NCBI RefSeq assembly: GCF_000526375.1
Contig: NZ_JAFY01000005.1
Span: 124,001 to 188,000, forward strand
Direction: 5' to 3'
Length of the DNA stretch: 64,000 nucleotides
Source: Aminiphilus circumscriptus DSM 16581
Lineage (GTDB): Bacteria > Synergistota > Synergistia > Synergistales > Aminiphilaceae
Numbering within the stretch: position 1 is the first letter of the stretch; each line of letters begins with the position of its first letter. Shown piece by piece: positions 40,096-49,178 of this stretch. The notes beneath the pieces were generated by a model. That model was not told where the DNA came from. It saw only the letters and a program-made list of their open reading frames with translations, and did no database searches. The position numbers were made by a program, and so were the translations under genes.

Positions 40096-42207
40096 ATGAA
40101 AGACAAAAGGCCGTCGGAAATGTTCGGAGAACTCGTTTTCTCTCGGCGGGTCATGGCAGGCAGAATACCAAAGGATGTGAACGAAAAACTCCAGGCCGCC
40201 ATCGAAGGGCGGGAGAAACTCGACAACTCCGTCGCGGGGATCGTCGCCGCCGCGATGAAGGAATGGGCGCTCTCGAAAGGCGCCACCCACTACACGCACT
40301 GGTTCCACCCCCGAACGGACCTCACGGCGGAAAAGCACATGGCTTTTCTCAATGTGGACAACGAAGGACTTCCCCTCGAATCCTTCTCGGGAGGCGAACT
40401 CATCCAGAGCGAGCCCGACGCCTCCTCTCTCCCCTCGGGGGGAATGCGCTCCACCTTCGAGGCCAGGGGATACACCGCCTGGGATCCCACCAGCCCCGCC
40501 TTCGTCGTCGGCAATGGAGACGGCGCCACGCTCTGCATTCCCTCAGTGTTCTTTTCCTATGACGGAACCCCCCTGGACATGAAGACTCCCCTCCTGCGGG
40601 CCATCAACGCCATCGAAGAACGGGCGCTTCGCCTGCTTCGGCTCTTCGGCAACCGGGGAGTCAAATGGGTGCACGCCACGGTGGGAGCGGAACAGGAGTT
40701 CTTTCTCGTCGACGAGGAACTCGCAAGAAAACGCCCGGATCTGCTTTTCTGCGGCCGCACGCTTTTGGGCAATCTGCCGCCCAAAGGACAACAGATGGAG
40801 GATCACTACTTCGGATCCATCCATCCCCGCGTTCTCGCCTGCATGGAAGAGATGGAGGACGAGCTCGCGAGGCTCGGCATCGTCATCCGGACAAGGCACA
40901 ACGAAGTAGGTCCCGGACAGTTCGAGTTCGCGCCCCAGTTTTCCGAGGCCAATCTCGCCGCCGACCAGAACCAGATCATGATGGACATCATGCGCAAGAC
41001 AGCTCGCAAGCATGGCTTTCGGCTTCTTCTCCACGAGAAGCCCTTCGCGGGGCTCAACGGAAGCGGCAAACACACGAATTTCTCCCTTCAGGACAGCGAA
41101 GGGCGCAATCTTCTGAATCCTTCCGTGAGCAATCAGAAGCGGGGACTCCAGTTCCTCGCCTTCCTGGGGGCACTTCTGCTCGGCGCCTCCAAACACGGCG
41201 GTCTTCTCAGGGCTTGCATCGCCTCTCCCGGAAACATGCATCGTCTCGGAGGCAATGAAGCTCCTCCGGCAATCATGAGCGTCTACCTCGGCGATTTTCT
41301 GAACCGCCTTCTGGAGGACATCGAAGAAGGTCTGCCCGAATTCGGAAACGTCAAGGGAGAGATCGATCTCGGTCTGAGCAGACTCCCCGCCATCCGTTCC
41401 GACAACTCGGACCGCAACCGAACCGCTCCCATCGCCTTCACGGGGAACAAGTTCGAATTCCGCGCCCCCGGCGCACCTCAGTCCCTCGGAGGGCCCCTGA
41501 CGGCACTCTTCTCCCTCTGGGCATGGGGCATCGAAGAGGTCGCGAATCGGCTCGAAGCGAACCTGAACGCAGGAAAGGAACTTCCCGACGCCGCGCTTGA
41601 CGTGATCCGCCATGCCGCCGCGACAAGCCGCAACGTGCGTTTCGAAGGAAACTGCTACACCCAGGAATGGGCCGAGGAAGCACAACGCAGGGGACTCCCC
41701 GTGGCTCACAGCACTCCCGAAGCGCTGCGCCTCTTCCTCACGCCCGAGAACCGCTCCCTGCTGGCCGATCTCGGCGTCATGAGCGAGCGGGAGATTCACG
41801 CCTACTACGAGACGCGACTTCACCAGTTCAACACGACCATGAACATCGACATGGGCGTTCTCGCCTCCATGGTCCGCGAGGGCGTGCTTCCCGCGCTGGC
41901 AAAACAGATCGCCCTCGAGGGAAACGCCCTTTCCCACCTTCCCGCCGCTGCGGCGGAAGGCCCCTGCGGTGTCGTCCTCGAAAAACTGGGACGTCTCAAG
42001 GCGGATCTCCACGAGGCAGTACAGCGTCTCGAAGCGCTGCAGGCGGACCTGGACACGCTCCCTCTCGAGGAAGAGGCGGAGGGAATGGTCCGCAAGGCAC
42101 TTCCCCTTCTGGAGGGCATCCGCGGCCTGTGCAACGAAGTGGAGCGCAACGTGGCGCTGGAGTTTTGGCCCTACCCACGCTATCGGGAACTCGCCACCCT
42201 CAAATAG
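40096..42207 (+). CDS. glnN: Type III glutamine synthetase (GlnN)
   Basis: A 703-residue GSIII, the large dodecameric glutamine synthetase found in Bacteroides, cyanobacteria and some anaerobes; it makes glutamine from glutamate, ammonia and ATP. Diagnostic motifs are THYTHWFHP near residue 67, ESFSGGELIQSEPDASSLPSGG near residue 97, GAEQEFFLVDEE (metal ligands), GPGQFEFAP, LNGSGKHTNFS, GNMHRLGGNEAPPAI and RNRTAPIAFTGNKFEFRAPG. I prefer ATG 40096 (GAGGGGGT upstream); an in-frame ATG seven codons earlier is possible. It assimilates the ammonia that amino-acid fermentation releases, or serves when ammonia is scarce. Confidence 0.95.
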   Translation: MKDKRPSEMFGELVFSRRVMAGRIPKDVNEKLQAAIEGREKLDNSVAGIVAAAMKEWALSKGATHYTHWFHPRTDLTAEKHMAFLNVDNEGLPLESFSGGELIQSEPDASSLPSGGMRSTFEARGYTAWDPTSPAFVVGNGDGATLCIPSVFFSYDGTPLDMKTPLLRAINAIEERALRLLRLFGNRGVKWVHATVGAEQEFFLVDEELARKRPDLLFCGRTLLGNLPPKGQQMEDHYFGSIHPRVLACMEEMEDELARLGIVIRTRHNEVGPGQFEFAPQFSEANLAADQNQIMMDIMRKTARKHGFRLLLHEKPFAGLNGSGKHTNFSLQDSEGRNLLNPSVSNQKRGLQFLAFLGALLLGASKHGGLLRACIASPGNMHRLGGNEAPPAIMSVYLGDFLNRLLEDIEEGLPEFGNVKGEIDLGLSRLPAIRSDNSDRNRTAPIAFTGNKFEFRAPGAPQSLGGPLTALFSLWAWGIEEVANRLEANLNAGKELPDAALDVIRHAAATSRNVRFEGNCYTQEWAEEAQRRGLPVAHSTPEALRLFLTPENRSLLADLGVMSEREIHAYYETRLHQFNTTMNIDMGVLASMVREGVLPALAKQIALEGNALSHLPAAAAEGPCGVVLEKLGRLKADLHEAVQRLEALQADLDTLPLEEEAEGMVRKALPLLEGIRGLCNEVERNVALEFWPYPRYRELATLK

Positions 42208-42264
42208 CCCAACTTCCCGGACGGCGGGCTTACCCCACCTGTCGTCCACTACCCCCATACCCCA

Positions 42265-42312
42265 CAGCGCAGCGGCAAGGCCGGGCAATTGCCCGGCCTT
42301 GCCGCTGCGCTG
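42265..42312. repeat. 48 bp perfect palindrome downstream of glnN
   Basis: The 48 bases are exactly self-complementary with no loop: 24-base arms centred on AATT at 42287-42290 (GGGCAATTGCCC core). It begins 58 bases after the glnN stop. No T tract follows on the plus strand. It can form a long hairpin in RNA or a cruciform in DNA; a terminator-like or mRNA-stabilising role is a guess. Confidence 0.9.
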
Positions 42313-42444
42313 CGTAGACGACACACACGACTCGCCGTTCTTTCTCCGTTTCTTCAGCCTAATCCACTGGGAGGAAAGAACAGTGAGGAAACACCACCAT
42401 TCCTCCATGTTCCTCCACCCCACCGGGGAATGAAACGGAATCCC

Positions 42445-42473
42445 GAAAAAACGGAAGAGCCCCGAAGGGCTCT
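42445..42473 (-). terminator. Intrinsic terminator after the 917-residue secreted protein gene
   Basis: On the minus strand AGAGCCC-TTCG-GGGCTCT is followed by TCCGTTTTTT. A 7 bp stem with a stable UUCG tetraloop, 45 bases after the stop. The rest of the 42208-42517 gap holds only the palindrome. Confidence 0.82.
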
Positions 42474-42517
42474 CCCGTGGTGTTACAAGGTATAACGTGT
42501 TGCCGGTTCGCGGACTA

Positions 42518-45271
42518 CTACTTCTTCAGCAGAACCGCGAGAGGCGCCAGAAGCAACAGGGCCAGAGGCGCGAAGCCCGTGTTGCAACCGCTGCTACCGC
42601 CGCCACCGCCAGTGGTGGGCGTGGGCGCGTCGGCCAGCTTGCAGACAGCAACCTTGAACTCCACCTTGCCTTCCTCGTCGCTGAGGTCGAAGTCGCCACC
42701 GTCGGCGATTTCATACTCGTCAACCGCTGCAAGGGCGAAGTCGCTGGCGGTGGGAAGTTCGAGGGTCTCCCACGTGCCGTCCGTTTTCTGGGCGACAATA
42801 AGGTACTCCGAGTAGGCAGTCACTTCGATGATGGCGCCCTTCGTGCTGTCCTCGGGATGTCCAGTAACGGTATCCGCTGCGAGTTCAACGGAGCACACCT
42901 TACCCTCGGGGACGAGTTTCTCGGCTTCGGCCTTCTCCTCATCGGAGAGATCTTCCGTCGTGTAACCCTCCTGGAGGTTCTTGTACGCAACACCCTCTTC
43001 GGGAGTGGGCGTCACGGTGGGCTCGGAAGCGCACTTCGTCATGAGCGCGAAGGGATCGACGAAGGTGCGATCCGCAACGCCGTCGTAGATCACGAAGTAA
43101 CCGTTCTTGGCGATGACGGACTCAGAACCGGCAGGTGCGGGACCGTCAACGAGAACGACATAGAAGGAAAGCTCCAGGGTCAGACCCGCATTCCACGCCG
43201 CCTTCACAGAGTAGGTCTTGTCCTCCATGGGGAAGAGGCGGAAGAAGTTGTTGATACCCATGGGAGTCCCCGCCGCTTTCGCCTTCTCAACCAGGTCGGT
43301 GACGACAGTGCCTGCCCGGTCGGAGAACTTGGCGATCGTGAGAACGTCGAAGAGCTTGTTCACAGGGCCAGCGTCGATGGCGGGCAGCGCGGCAAACGCC
43401 TCGGTGATCGCCGTCGCAGTCGCTGCGGACTTCGTCTGAATTTCGTTCTTCGTAAAGACGGCAGCTACCCGGAAGGGAGTGATGACCGTCTTCTCAGGAT
43501 GCGTGTCGGTAAAGGTGACGGTGATCTCGCCTTCCTTGAAGATGACGTTGTTACAGGGAGGCGTCAGGCCGATGACACAATCCGTCGTCGCCTGGGGCTT
43601 GCAGCCCTCTTCACAGATGTCCATCATGTCGGCTACTTCGACACCCAGAGTCTCGGCAACAGCTTCGTACACAGGATCGGACAGCGTCTTTCCGTAGAAC
43701 GTAAAGTGCTTGTTCTGGCAGGGATCGCTGACGATATTGTTCTCAAGGCACACGGAGTCGTACCAAATCTGGGGCTGCATCTTTGTTTCCTGGCAGAAGT
43801 TCGGGGCAACCTGCTCCCAGTCACCAGAGACAACCCAACCGCCGTCTTCAATATTCCCCGCAGGCTTCCACGCCTTATAAATCATGTGCACCGGCAGGAA
43901 CTCCCCGTCGTCGTCCATGAATGCATCCGCAGGAACACCGAAATAGGTGGCGAACTTGGGAGTGATGTCCTTGCTCAGAGAATGAGCCGTCATCGTCGTT
44001 CCCTTGCCATAGAACTTTTCCAGCAAGGAAGCAGGCGCCGAATCCGTGTTGACAACAAACGCGGGGCGATCGATCTTCGTAGACCAAGCCAGCGTGTTGC
44101 CGGATGTCTTGTCCTTCCGCGTGTTGCCATACAGGTACTGATAGGGCGTTGCAGTAGCGGAATCAAAATCACCAATCTGCAGATCGTACTTCTTCGCATT
44201 ATCCCATTCGAAGTAGTTCATCTCGTCCTTCAGGAGGAAGCGGTTCTTGTAACCAGCAGCCGCATCCGTACCTTCGCGAACGAGGGACCAACCGTGATGG
44301 GGAAGGCCATCATCGTATACGTCGTTATCCGCCTGCATGTAATAGGTTGTCCGATTCCAGATGGACTCGACGACCCAATCCCGGTTGTACTCCTCTTTCG
44401 TGTCGGGATGGACGAACTTCTCCACGACGAAGGGACCGAGATTAAGCACGTGGGTTCCCCACTGAGTCCAATCCTGATAACTCTTCGTCCCCCAGATGAT
44501 CATGTCGTCGCGATGAGCGAACGTCGCATAGGGGTCATACGTGGAGGGAAGGAACTGCCACGCCTTCTCGATGCCGCAGTCAAGAATGCCGACAAAAAGG
44601 TCGAAACTGAAAAGATCCGCGGAGAGAACGGTGGTCTGATCACTGGAGAGCGTGCTCACGTAGACCGTCGTTTTGTAGACGTCGCTGCACTCGACGGGGC
44701 AGCACCCCTGCCAATAAACGGCAACATCCGCAGAATCCTGGGACACGATAGACGTAGTGGTCACATAGGGCGTACCGGGCTTCCAAGAGAACTCATCGGC
44801 GTATTTGCTCGCGTAGTCCTTCTCTTTTCCGGACACATACGCCTTCTCGAAACGAAGCTGAACACCGTAAATAGGACCCATACTGGCATCAGCACTCACA
44901 ACAACATTGAACTCCTGGAAGCGACCAGGGTCATTGTTTTTTGTGGTCTGCGTTCCCCGAATCAACATGAAATCAAAGTCCTCATCGGGAGAAACGGCAA
45001 TAAACTGCGGAGAATCCGCACTCAGATTCACCAGCAGCATCGGCTTCGTGTCGTCGGTATACTTCTCCAATGTCACGAAATTACGCGAGGAGTCATAAGT
45101 CCCCACCGTAACATCCGTGTTCCTGCCATTCGTTGCAGGATCCTGATTCACCGCAAAGGGACCGGGCTTCACGTGTGCATCCGGACCATCAAACCATGCA
45201 GCGCTTGCGGGTCCGACGAGCAATGCAAGGCAAAGAGCTACTGCCATGAAGATTGCCTGCGTCCTTTTCAC
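42518..45271 (-). CDS. Large secreted protein of unknown function with Synergist-CTERM-type sorting tail
   Basis: 917 residues; no domain recognised. The N-terminal signal peptide (KRTQAIFMAVALCLALLVGPASAA) has an A-x-A cleavage site. The mature part is acidic, rich in aromatic and hydroxyl residues, and contains at least a dozen cysteines, including CCPVEC, ICEEGC and PPCNN, suggesting disulfides or metal sites. Residues about 765-860 form an acidic region. The end is a Thr/Pro linker, GGGGGSSG, Cys896, a hydrophobic stretch and KK. The same tail type occurs on the subtilase at 28.4 kb. The GTG start has a GGAAGGAG site. It lies immediately downstream of the T2SS operon on the same strand, separated by about 260 bases that presumably hold its promoter, so it is a candidate T2SS cargo or surface layer component. 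Confidence 0.85.
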   Translation of the reverse strand: MKRTQAIFMAVALCLALLVGPASAAWFDGPDAHVKPGPFAVNQDPATNGRNTDVTVGTYDSSRNFVTLEKYTDDTKPMLLVNLSADSPQFIAVSPDEDFDFMLIRGTQTTKNNDPGRFQEFNVVVSADASMGPIYGVQLRFEKAYVSGKEKDYASKYADEFSWKPGTPYVTTTSIVSQDSADVAVYWQGCCPVECSDVYKTTVYVSTLSSDQTTVLSADLFSFDLFVGILDCGIEKAWQFLPSTYDPYATFAHRDDMIIWGTKSYQDWTQWGTHVLNLGPFVVEKFVHPDTKEEYNRDWVVESIWNRTTYYMQADNDVYDDGLPHHGWSLVREGTDAAAGYKNRFLLKDEMNYFEWDNAKKYDLQIGDFDSATATPYQYLYGNTRKDKTSGNTLAWSTKIDRPAFVVNTDSAPASLLEKFYGKGTTMTAHSLSKDITPKFATYFGVPADAFMDDDGEFLPVHMIYKAWKPAGNIEDGGWVVSGDWEQVAPNFCQETKMQPQIWYDSVCLENNIVSDPCQNKHFTFYGKTLSDPVYEAVAETLGVEVADMMDICEEGCKPQATTDCVIGLTPPCNNVIFKEGEITVTFTDTHPEKTVITPFRVAAVFTKNEIQTKSAATATAITEAFAALPAIDAGPVNKLFDVLTIAKFSDRAGTVVTDLVEKAKAAGTPMGINNFFRLFPMEDKTYSVKAAWNAGLTLELSFYVVLVDGPAPAGSESVIAKNGYFVIYDGVADRTFVDPFALMTKCASEPTVTPTPEEGVAYKNLQEGYTTEDLSDEEKAEAEKLVPEGKVCSVELAADTVTGHPEDSTKGAIIEVTAYSEYLIVAQKTDGTWETLELPTASDFALAAVDEYEIADGGDFDLSDEEGKVEFKVAVCKLADAPTPTTGGGGGSSGCNTGFAPLALLLLAPLAVLLKK

Positions 45272-45533
45272 TCACTACCACTCCTTCCATGTTCTTGCCC
45301 TAAAGACGATTCCGCTGCGTTCCGTAAAACCGCCTTGCCTTACCCAGTTCTTCGCTCCGCACCACCCCCTCGGAAGCTATAAGGCCATTTCCTGCTGTGC
45401 TGTCCTGTCCGTTTTCTCTCCACGCAAGCTCCGAGCCTGAGGGAGCGTGGATTTTGCGTGGATTCTACCATCATCCTTTGGGCCGATCAAGCCCGAAAGC
45501 ACCTCCAGATACTACCTTTTCTTGCGCTTTTCG

Positions 45534-46058
45534 TCAATTCTTTCCGGTGTTTCCCTCCTGCAACACAAGTCCTGTCACGGCAACGAGCCAGCTTCTTCTT
45601 TCCCGATCCTGCCCCCTCTCGATCCGCCAGGGCGAGGCACTTCCGTCCGGGGCGACATAACAGGAGGCGGGCTCCGCCCGCCAATCCGCGCCTTCGGGGA
45701 TCCACTGCATCGAAAGCGGTCGCCACTCTTCTTCCCTGCCGCTCCCGCCCCCGGCGGAAATCGCCGCCGTGATGCGTCCACTCTCGACGGAAAGCCGCAC
45801 CACCCGAAATTCGCCGGCGCGGTCCGCCGCCTCCCAGAGCAAGCGCTGCAGCAGGCGGGCGTCCGGTTCGGTACGGGCAAGGACGCGGGGAATCACCACC
45901 AGCGCGAGAACCGACAGAATGCCCAGCACCACCGCAAGTTCGAGGAGAGTGAATCCCCGGGACGACAGGTTACCAGTTCGTAATGTCCGCGTTGCTTCCC
46001 TCTCCTCCCTCCACGCCGTCGGGCCCCAGGGAGAGCAGGTCGATCTCACCGTGATCAC
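45534..46058 (-). CDS. gspH: GspH-like minor pseudopilin
   Basis: The last gene of the T2SS operon. A prepilin cleavage/methylation motif SSRGFTLLELAVVLGILSVLALVVIPRVLA is followed by a short periplasmic domain ending in GLVLQEGNTGKN. Length is up to 174 residues, but the long N-terminal leader overlaps gspG by 89 bases, and no ATG/GTG/TTG lies closer to the motif in this frame. The real start is therefore unsettled (an unusual codon near the GGAGGGAGGAG stretch is possible). Assignment as GspH rests on position after gspG and on the type IV pilin-like N-terminus. Confidence 0.72.
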   Translation of the reverse strand: MITVRSTCSPWGPTAWREEREATRTLRTGNLSSRGFTLLELAVVLGILSVLALVVIPRVLARTEPDARLLQRLLWEAADRAGEFRVVRLSVESGRITAAISAGGGSGREEEWRPLSMQWIPEGADWRAEPASCYVAPDGSASPWRIERGQDRERRSWLVAVTGLVLQEGNTGKN

Positions 46059-46398
46059 CGGGATTGCGATAGAGGTAGGGATTGCCCCAGGGGTCTACGG
46101 GAACCTTCTTGAGATAGCCGCCGGAACGCCAGTTTTTGGGCTCCGGGGCGAGGGTCGGCTTGGTCACAAGGGCGGCGATGCCCTGTTCCGTGGTGGGATA
46201 AAAACCGTTGTCGAGACGGAAGAGATCCAGAGCCTGCTCGATCTCCTTGATCTGCACGCTCGCGGCGGTGCGCCGGGCCTGTTCGCCCTGCCCCATCACG
46301 CGGGGCACCACCAATGTGGCGAGCAGTCCCAGAATGACCACCACGACCATGACCTCCACCAGGGTGAACCCCGGCCTGCGCGCGCGTCGATGCGCCAA
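45970..46398 (-). CDS. gspG: Major pseudopilin GspG
   Basis: The main subunit of the T2SS pseudopilus in the periplasm. RRPGFTLVEVMVVVVILGLLATLVVPRVMG is the prepilin-peptidase site (cleavage after Gly, Phe+1, Glu+5) and hydrophobic helix. The GspG hallmark QIKEIEQALDLFRLDNGFYPTTEQGIAALV and the late WGNPYLYRNPGDHGEIDLLSLGPDG (calcium-binding loop) are present. TTG at 46398 gives 142 residues and has a GGAGGTG site; the longer open frame has no similarity. The processing peptidase GspO is not in the window. Confidence 0.94.
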   Translation of the reverse strand: MAHRRARRPGFTLVEVMVVVVILGLLATLVVPRVMGQGEQARRTAASVQIKEIEQALDLFRLDNGFYPTTEQGIAALVTKPTLAPEPKNWRSGGYLKKVPVDPWGNPYLYRNPGDHGEIDLLSLGPDGVEGGEGSNADITNW

Positions 46399-46464
46399 AG
46401 CAAAGCACCTCCAAGATAGTGGTCTCGGGGCATTGTACCACAGGAGCGTATCCAATGCCACTCT

Positions 46465-47616
46465 TCATTTAACAAAGGTGGAAATATCGAAAATAGGAAG
46501 CAGAACGGCGACGACGACAAAACCCACCATGCCCCCCATGACAACGACCATAATCGGTTCGAGGAGGTTCGTCAAGCGCTCCATCTGCTCTTCCGCGATC
46601 TCCCAGGCGTTCTCTCCCGTGCGGCGCAACGCCTCGGCGAGTTCACCCCCCATTTCGCCCACCCGGACCATGTAGACGACTTCTTCCGCAAAGGCACCGC
46701 TCTTCTCGAGCGCCGCGGCAAAACGCAGTCCTCCCTTGACGAGGTCCGCCACGGTGCGCCATCGTTCGCTGTTCCGGTCCATGGAGGCGGCGAGCTGGAG
46801 CCCCTGCACGAGGGGAATTCCCGCATCGCACAGCGTCGCCAGATGGGAGAAGACCAGGGAGAGGGCGATACGCTCCTGCAAGCCTCTCAGAAACGGCACG
46901 GGAATGCGGGCCAGGCGGCGCCGAAAGAGAAAACCCAAGAGCGCTCCCGCCAGCGCAAGGGGAAGAAACCACTCCCGGGCGAAGCCGGAGATGGCGAGAA
47001 GAATCCGCGTGGGCAGGGGAAGGGTCTGTCCGATCTCGGCGAAGAGTTCGGTCATCTTGGGCACCACGTAGGAAAGGAGAAAGGTCACGACGGCCCCGCC
47101 CACCAGGAGCATCACCAGCGGATAGGTGAGCGCCCCCCGAACCTTGCGGCGGAGGGAGAGTTCCAGCCGATAGAGCGACGCGGCCTTGTCGAGCACCGTG
47201 GGAAGGGCACCCCCGTTCTCGCCGGATTCGACGATGCCCACGAGCCCCTCCCGGAAAACGCCGAGATCGCGCATGCCCGCGGAAACCTTGCGCCCCGCCT
47301 GGACGCTCTCCAGCAGCTCGCCGTACACGGCGGCCACGGCCCGGTCCGGAGACTGGCGGGAAAGAAGTTTCAGCGCGTCCGTGAGGGTGAGCCCTCCTTT
47401 CAAATAGGAAGCGAGACTCTTGCAGAAGAAGACGTGTCCTTCCAGGGAAAGGCGCCGGAGACGCTTTTTTTTCGTGGCCCGTTCCTGGGCGATGGAGACC
47501 ACCACAAGCCCCCGCCCCTCGAGCTGGAACACCGCCCCGGCCTGGGAAGAGGCCTCCAGTGTGCCCTGTTTGGACCTGCCGGCGCCGTCGTAGGCGGTGT
47601 AGCGAAAGACGGGCAC
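46465..47616 (-). CDS. gspF: T2SS inner-membrane platform protein GspF
   Basis: A 383-residue polytopic membrane protein that transmits force from the GspE ATPase. Two T2SF domains are visible (FFCKSLASYLKGGLTLTDALKLLSRQ near residue 65, and FSHLATLCDAGIPLVQGLQLAAS near residue 265). Three membrane helices are at about 165-190, 215-235 and 355-380. The N-terminus VPVFRYTAYDGAGRSKQGTLEA is typical. GTG 47616 begins five bases before the gspE stop region and follows GGGGAGG. Confidence 0.94.
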   Translation of the reverse strand: MPVFRYTAYDGAGRSKQGTLEASSQAGAVFQLEGRGLVVVSIAQERATKKKRLRRLSLEGHVFFCKSLASYLKGGLTLTDALKLLSRQSPDRAVAAVYGELLESVQAGRKVSAGMRDLGVFREGLVGIVESGENGGALPTVLDKAASLYRLELSLRRKVRGALTYPLVMLLVGGAVVTFLLSYVVPKMTELFAEIGQTLPLPTRILLAISGFAREWFLPLALAGALLGFLFRRRLARIPVPFLRGLQERIALSLVFSHLATLCDAGIPLVQGLQLAASMDRNSERWRTVADLVKGGLRFAAALEKSGAFAEEVVYMVRVGEMGGELAEALRRTGENAWEIAEEQMERLTNLLEPIMVVVMGGMVGFVVVAVLLPIFDISTFVK

Positions 47617-47621
47617 GACGC

Positions 47622-49178
47622 TCAGCCCTCCCCTGCCACCCGGAGCAGTTCCTCCGGTGTGGTCAGTCCCGCGCTCACCTTGGCGAAGCCCAGTTCCCAG
47701 AGAGTGCGCAATCCCTTTTCCCTGGCCAGTGTCCGCAGCGCTCCGCCCGGGCGCGACGCGGCGATGGCCTCCTGCATCTCGCCGTCCACCACGAATTGCT
47801 CGTAAAGGCCGACGCGCCCGCGATATCCCGTGTTCCGGCAATGGTCACATCCGTGCCCCCTCCAGGCCTTTTCGAGCCCTCGCCGGGCAAGCAGGGATGG
47901 CACGGCGGCCTCCTCGCGGCACTTGGGACAGATGCGCCGCACAAGGCGCTGGGCCACCACCCCGATGAGCGATCCCGAGACCAGGTAGGGCTCGATGCCC
48001 ATGTCGGTGAGACGCGTGACGGCGCTGGTGCTGTCGTTGGTGTGCAGTGTGGAGAGCACCAGGTGTCCCGTGAGGGATGCCTGGACGCCGATGTGGGCGG
48101 TCTCGAAATCCCGCATCTCTCCCACCATGACGATATCCGGGTCCTGGCGCAGAATGGAGCGCAGCGCCGAGGCAAAGGTGACTCCCGCCTTCTCGTTGAC
48201 CTGGATCTGGGCCACGCCGGGGAGATCGTACTCCACGGGGTCCTCCACGGTGATGACGTTCACCTCGGGACGGGCCAGGGTCCGGAGCATGGCGTAGAGC
48301 GTGGTGGTCTTTCCCGACCCCGTGGGGCCGGTGAGGAGGATCATGCCGTAGGGGCGGGCGATGAGCGATTCCAGAGAGGTGCGTTCTTCCTCCGCCATGC
48401 CGAGATCCTCCAGGGAGAGAAGCCCCTGGGCCTTGTCGAGGATGCGGAGAGCCAGGCGTTCCCCGTGCTGGGTAGGGACACTTCCCACGCGGATGTCCAC
48501 GTCCCTGTCTCCCAGAGAGATGCCGATGCGCCCGTCCTGGGGAACAAAGCGCTCGGCGATGTCCATGCGGGCCATGACCTTGATCCGGCTCGTCAGGGGA
48601 GCCTGATGCCCCTTGGGAAGGCGGAGTTTTTCCAGGAGCACTCCGTCGATGCGGTAGCGGATGACCAGACTGTCCTCAAAGGGTTCGATATGGATGTCCG
48701 TGGCCCTTTCGCGGATCGCCTCCTGGATCACGCCGTTCACGAGCCGGATGACCGGCGCGTCCACGGAATCGGAGAGCACGTCCTCCCGGACGAGGTCCGA
48801 CAGATCCTCCACGGCCTCGATGGCGCCGGTGGTCTCCTCGCCGAGGGAACTCCGCATGTCGTAGAGCGCCCGGATCAGCTCGGCGATGCGTTCCTGGGGG
48901 TGAAGTTCCACCTCCACGGAGCGGTTGAGGAACGCCCCGAGGATCTGGGCCGTGGCGTACTGCTCCAGCGAGGAGATGGCCACGACGAGAAGATCTCCGG
49001 AGGTGCGGATGGGCAAAATACCGAACTGGCGAAGCGAATCCAGGCTCAAAGACGGCGGCAGCAGCGCCCGGATCTGCTCTGGCCCGGGAAGGGACATCGG
49101 TGCGGAGGACGCGGCCGACGCACCTTCCGCCGTTACGGCGCGTTTCTCTTGCGAAAAGGTTTTCGTCGTCTCCGTCAC
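47622..49178 (-). CDS. gspE: T2SS assembly ATPase GspE
   Basis: A 518-residue hexameric cytoplasmic ATPase. The N-terminal N1E-like domain includes LLPPSLSLDSLRQFGILPI. Walker A is GPTGSGKTTT (near residue 288); the Asp box is TVEDPVEYDL, Walker B GEMRDFETA and the His box STLHTNDS. The zinc-binding tetracysteine CPKC...CDHC is near residues 430-455, a GspE trait shared with PilB. The GTG start overlaps the gspD stop (GTGA). Confidence 0.96.
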   Translation of the reverse strand: MTETTKTFSQEKRAVTAEGASAASSAPMSLPGPEQIRALLPPSLSLDSLRQFGILPIRTSGDLLVVAISSLEQYATAQILGAFLNRSVEVELHPQERIAELIRALYDMRSSLGEETTGAIEAVEDLSDLVREDVLSDSVDAPVIRLVNGVIQEAIRERATDIHIEPFEDSLVIRYRIDGVLLEKLRLPKGHQAPLTSRIKVMARMDIAERFVPQDGRIGISLGDRDVDIRVGSVPTQHGERLALRILDKAQGLLSLEDLGMAEEERTSLESLIARPYGMILLTGPTGSGKTTTLYAMLRTLARPEVNVITVEDPVEYDLPGVAQIQVNEKAGVTFASALRSILRQDPDIVMVGEMRDFETAHIGVQASLTGHLVLSTLHTNDSTSAVTRLTDMGIEPYLVSGSLIGVVAQRLVRRICPKCREEAAVPSLLARRGLEKAWRGHGCDHCRNTGYRGRVGLYEQFVVDGEMQEAIAASRPGGALRTLAREKGLRTLWELGFAKVSAGLTTPEELLRVAGEG

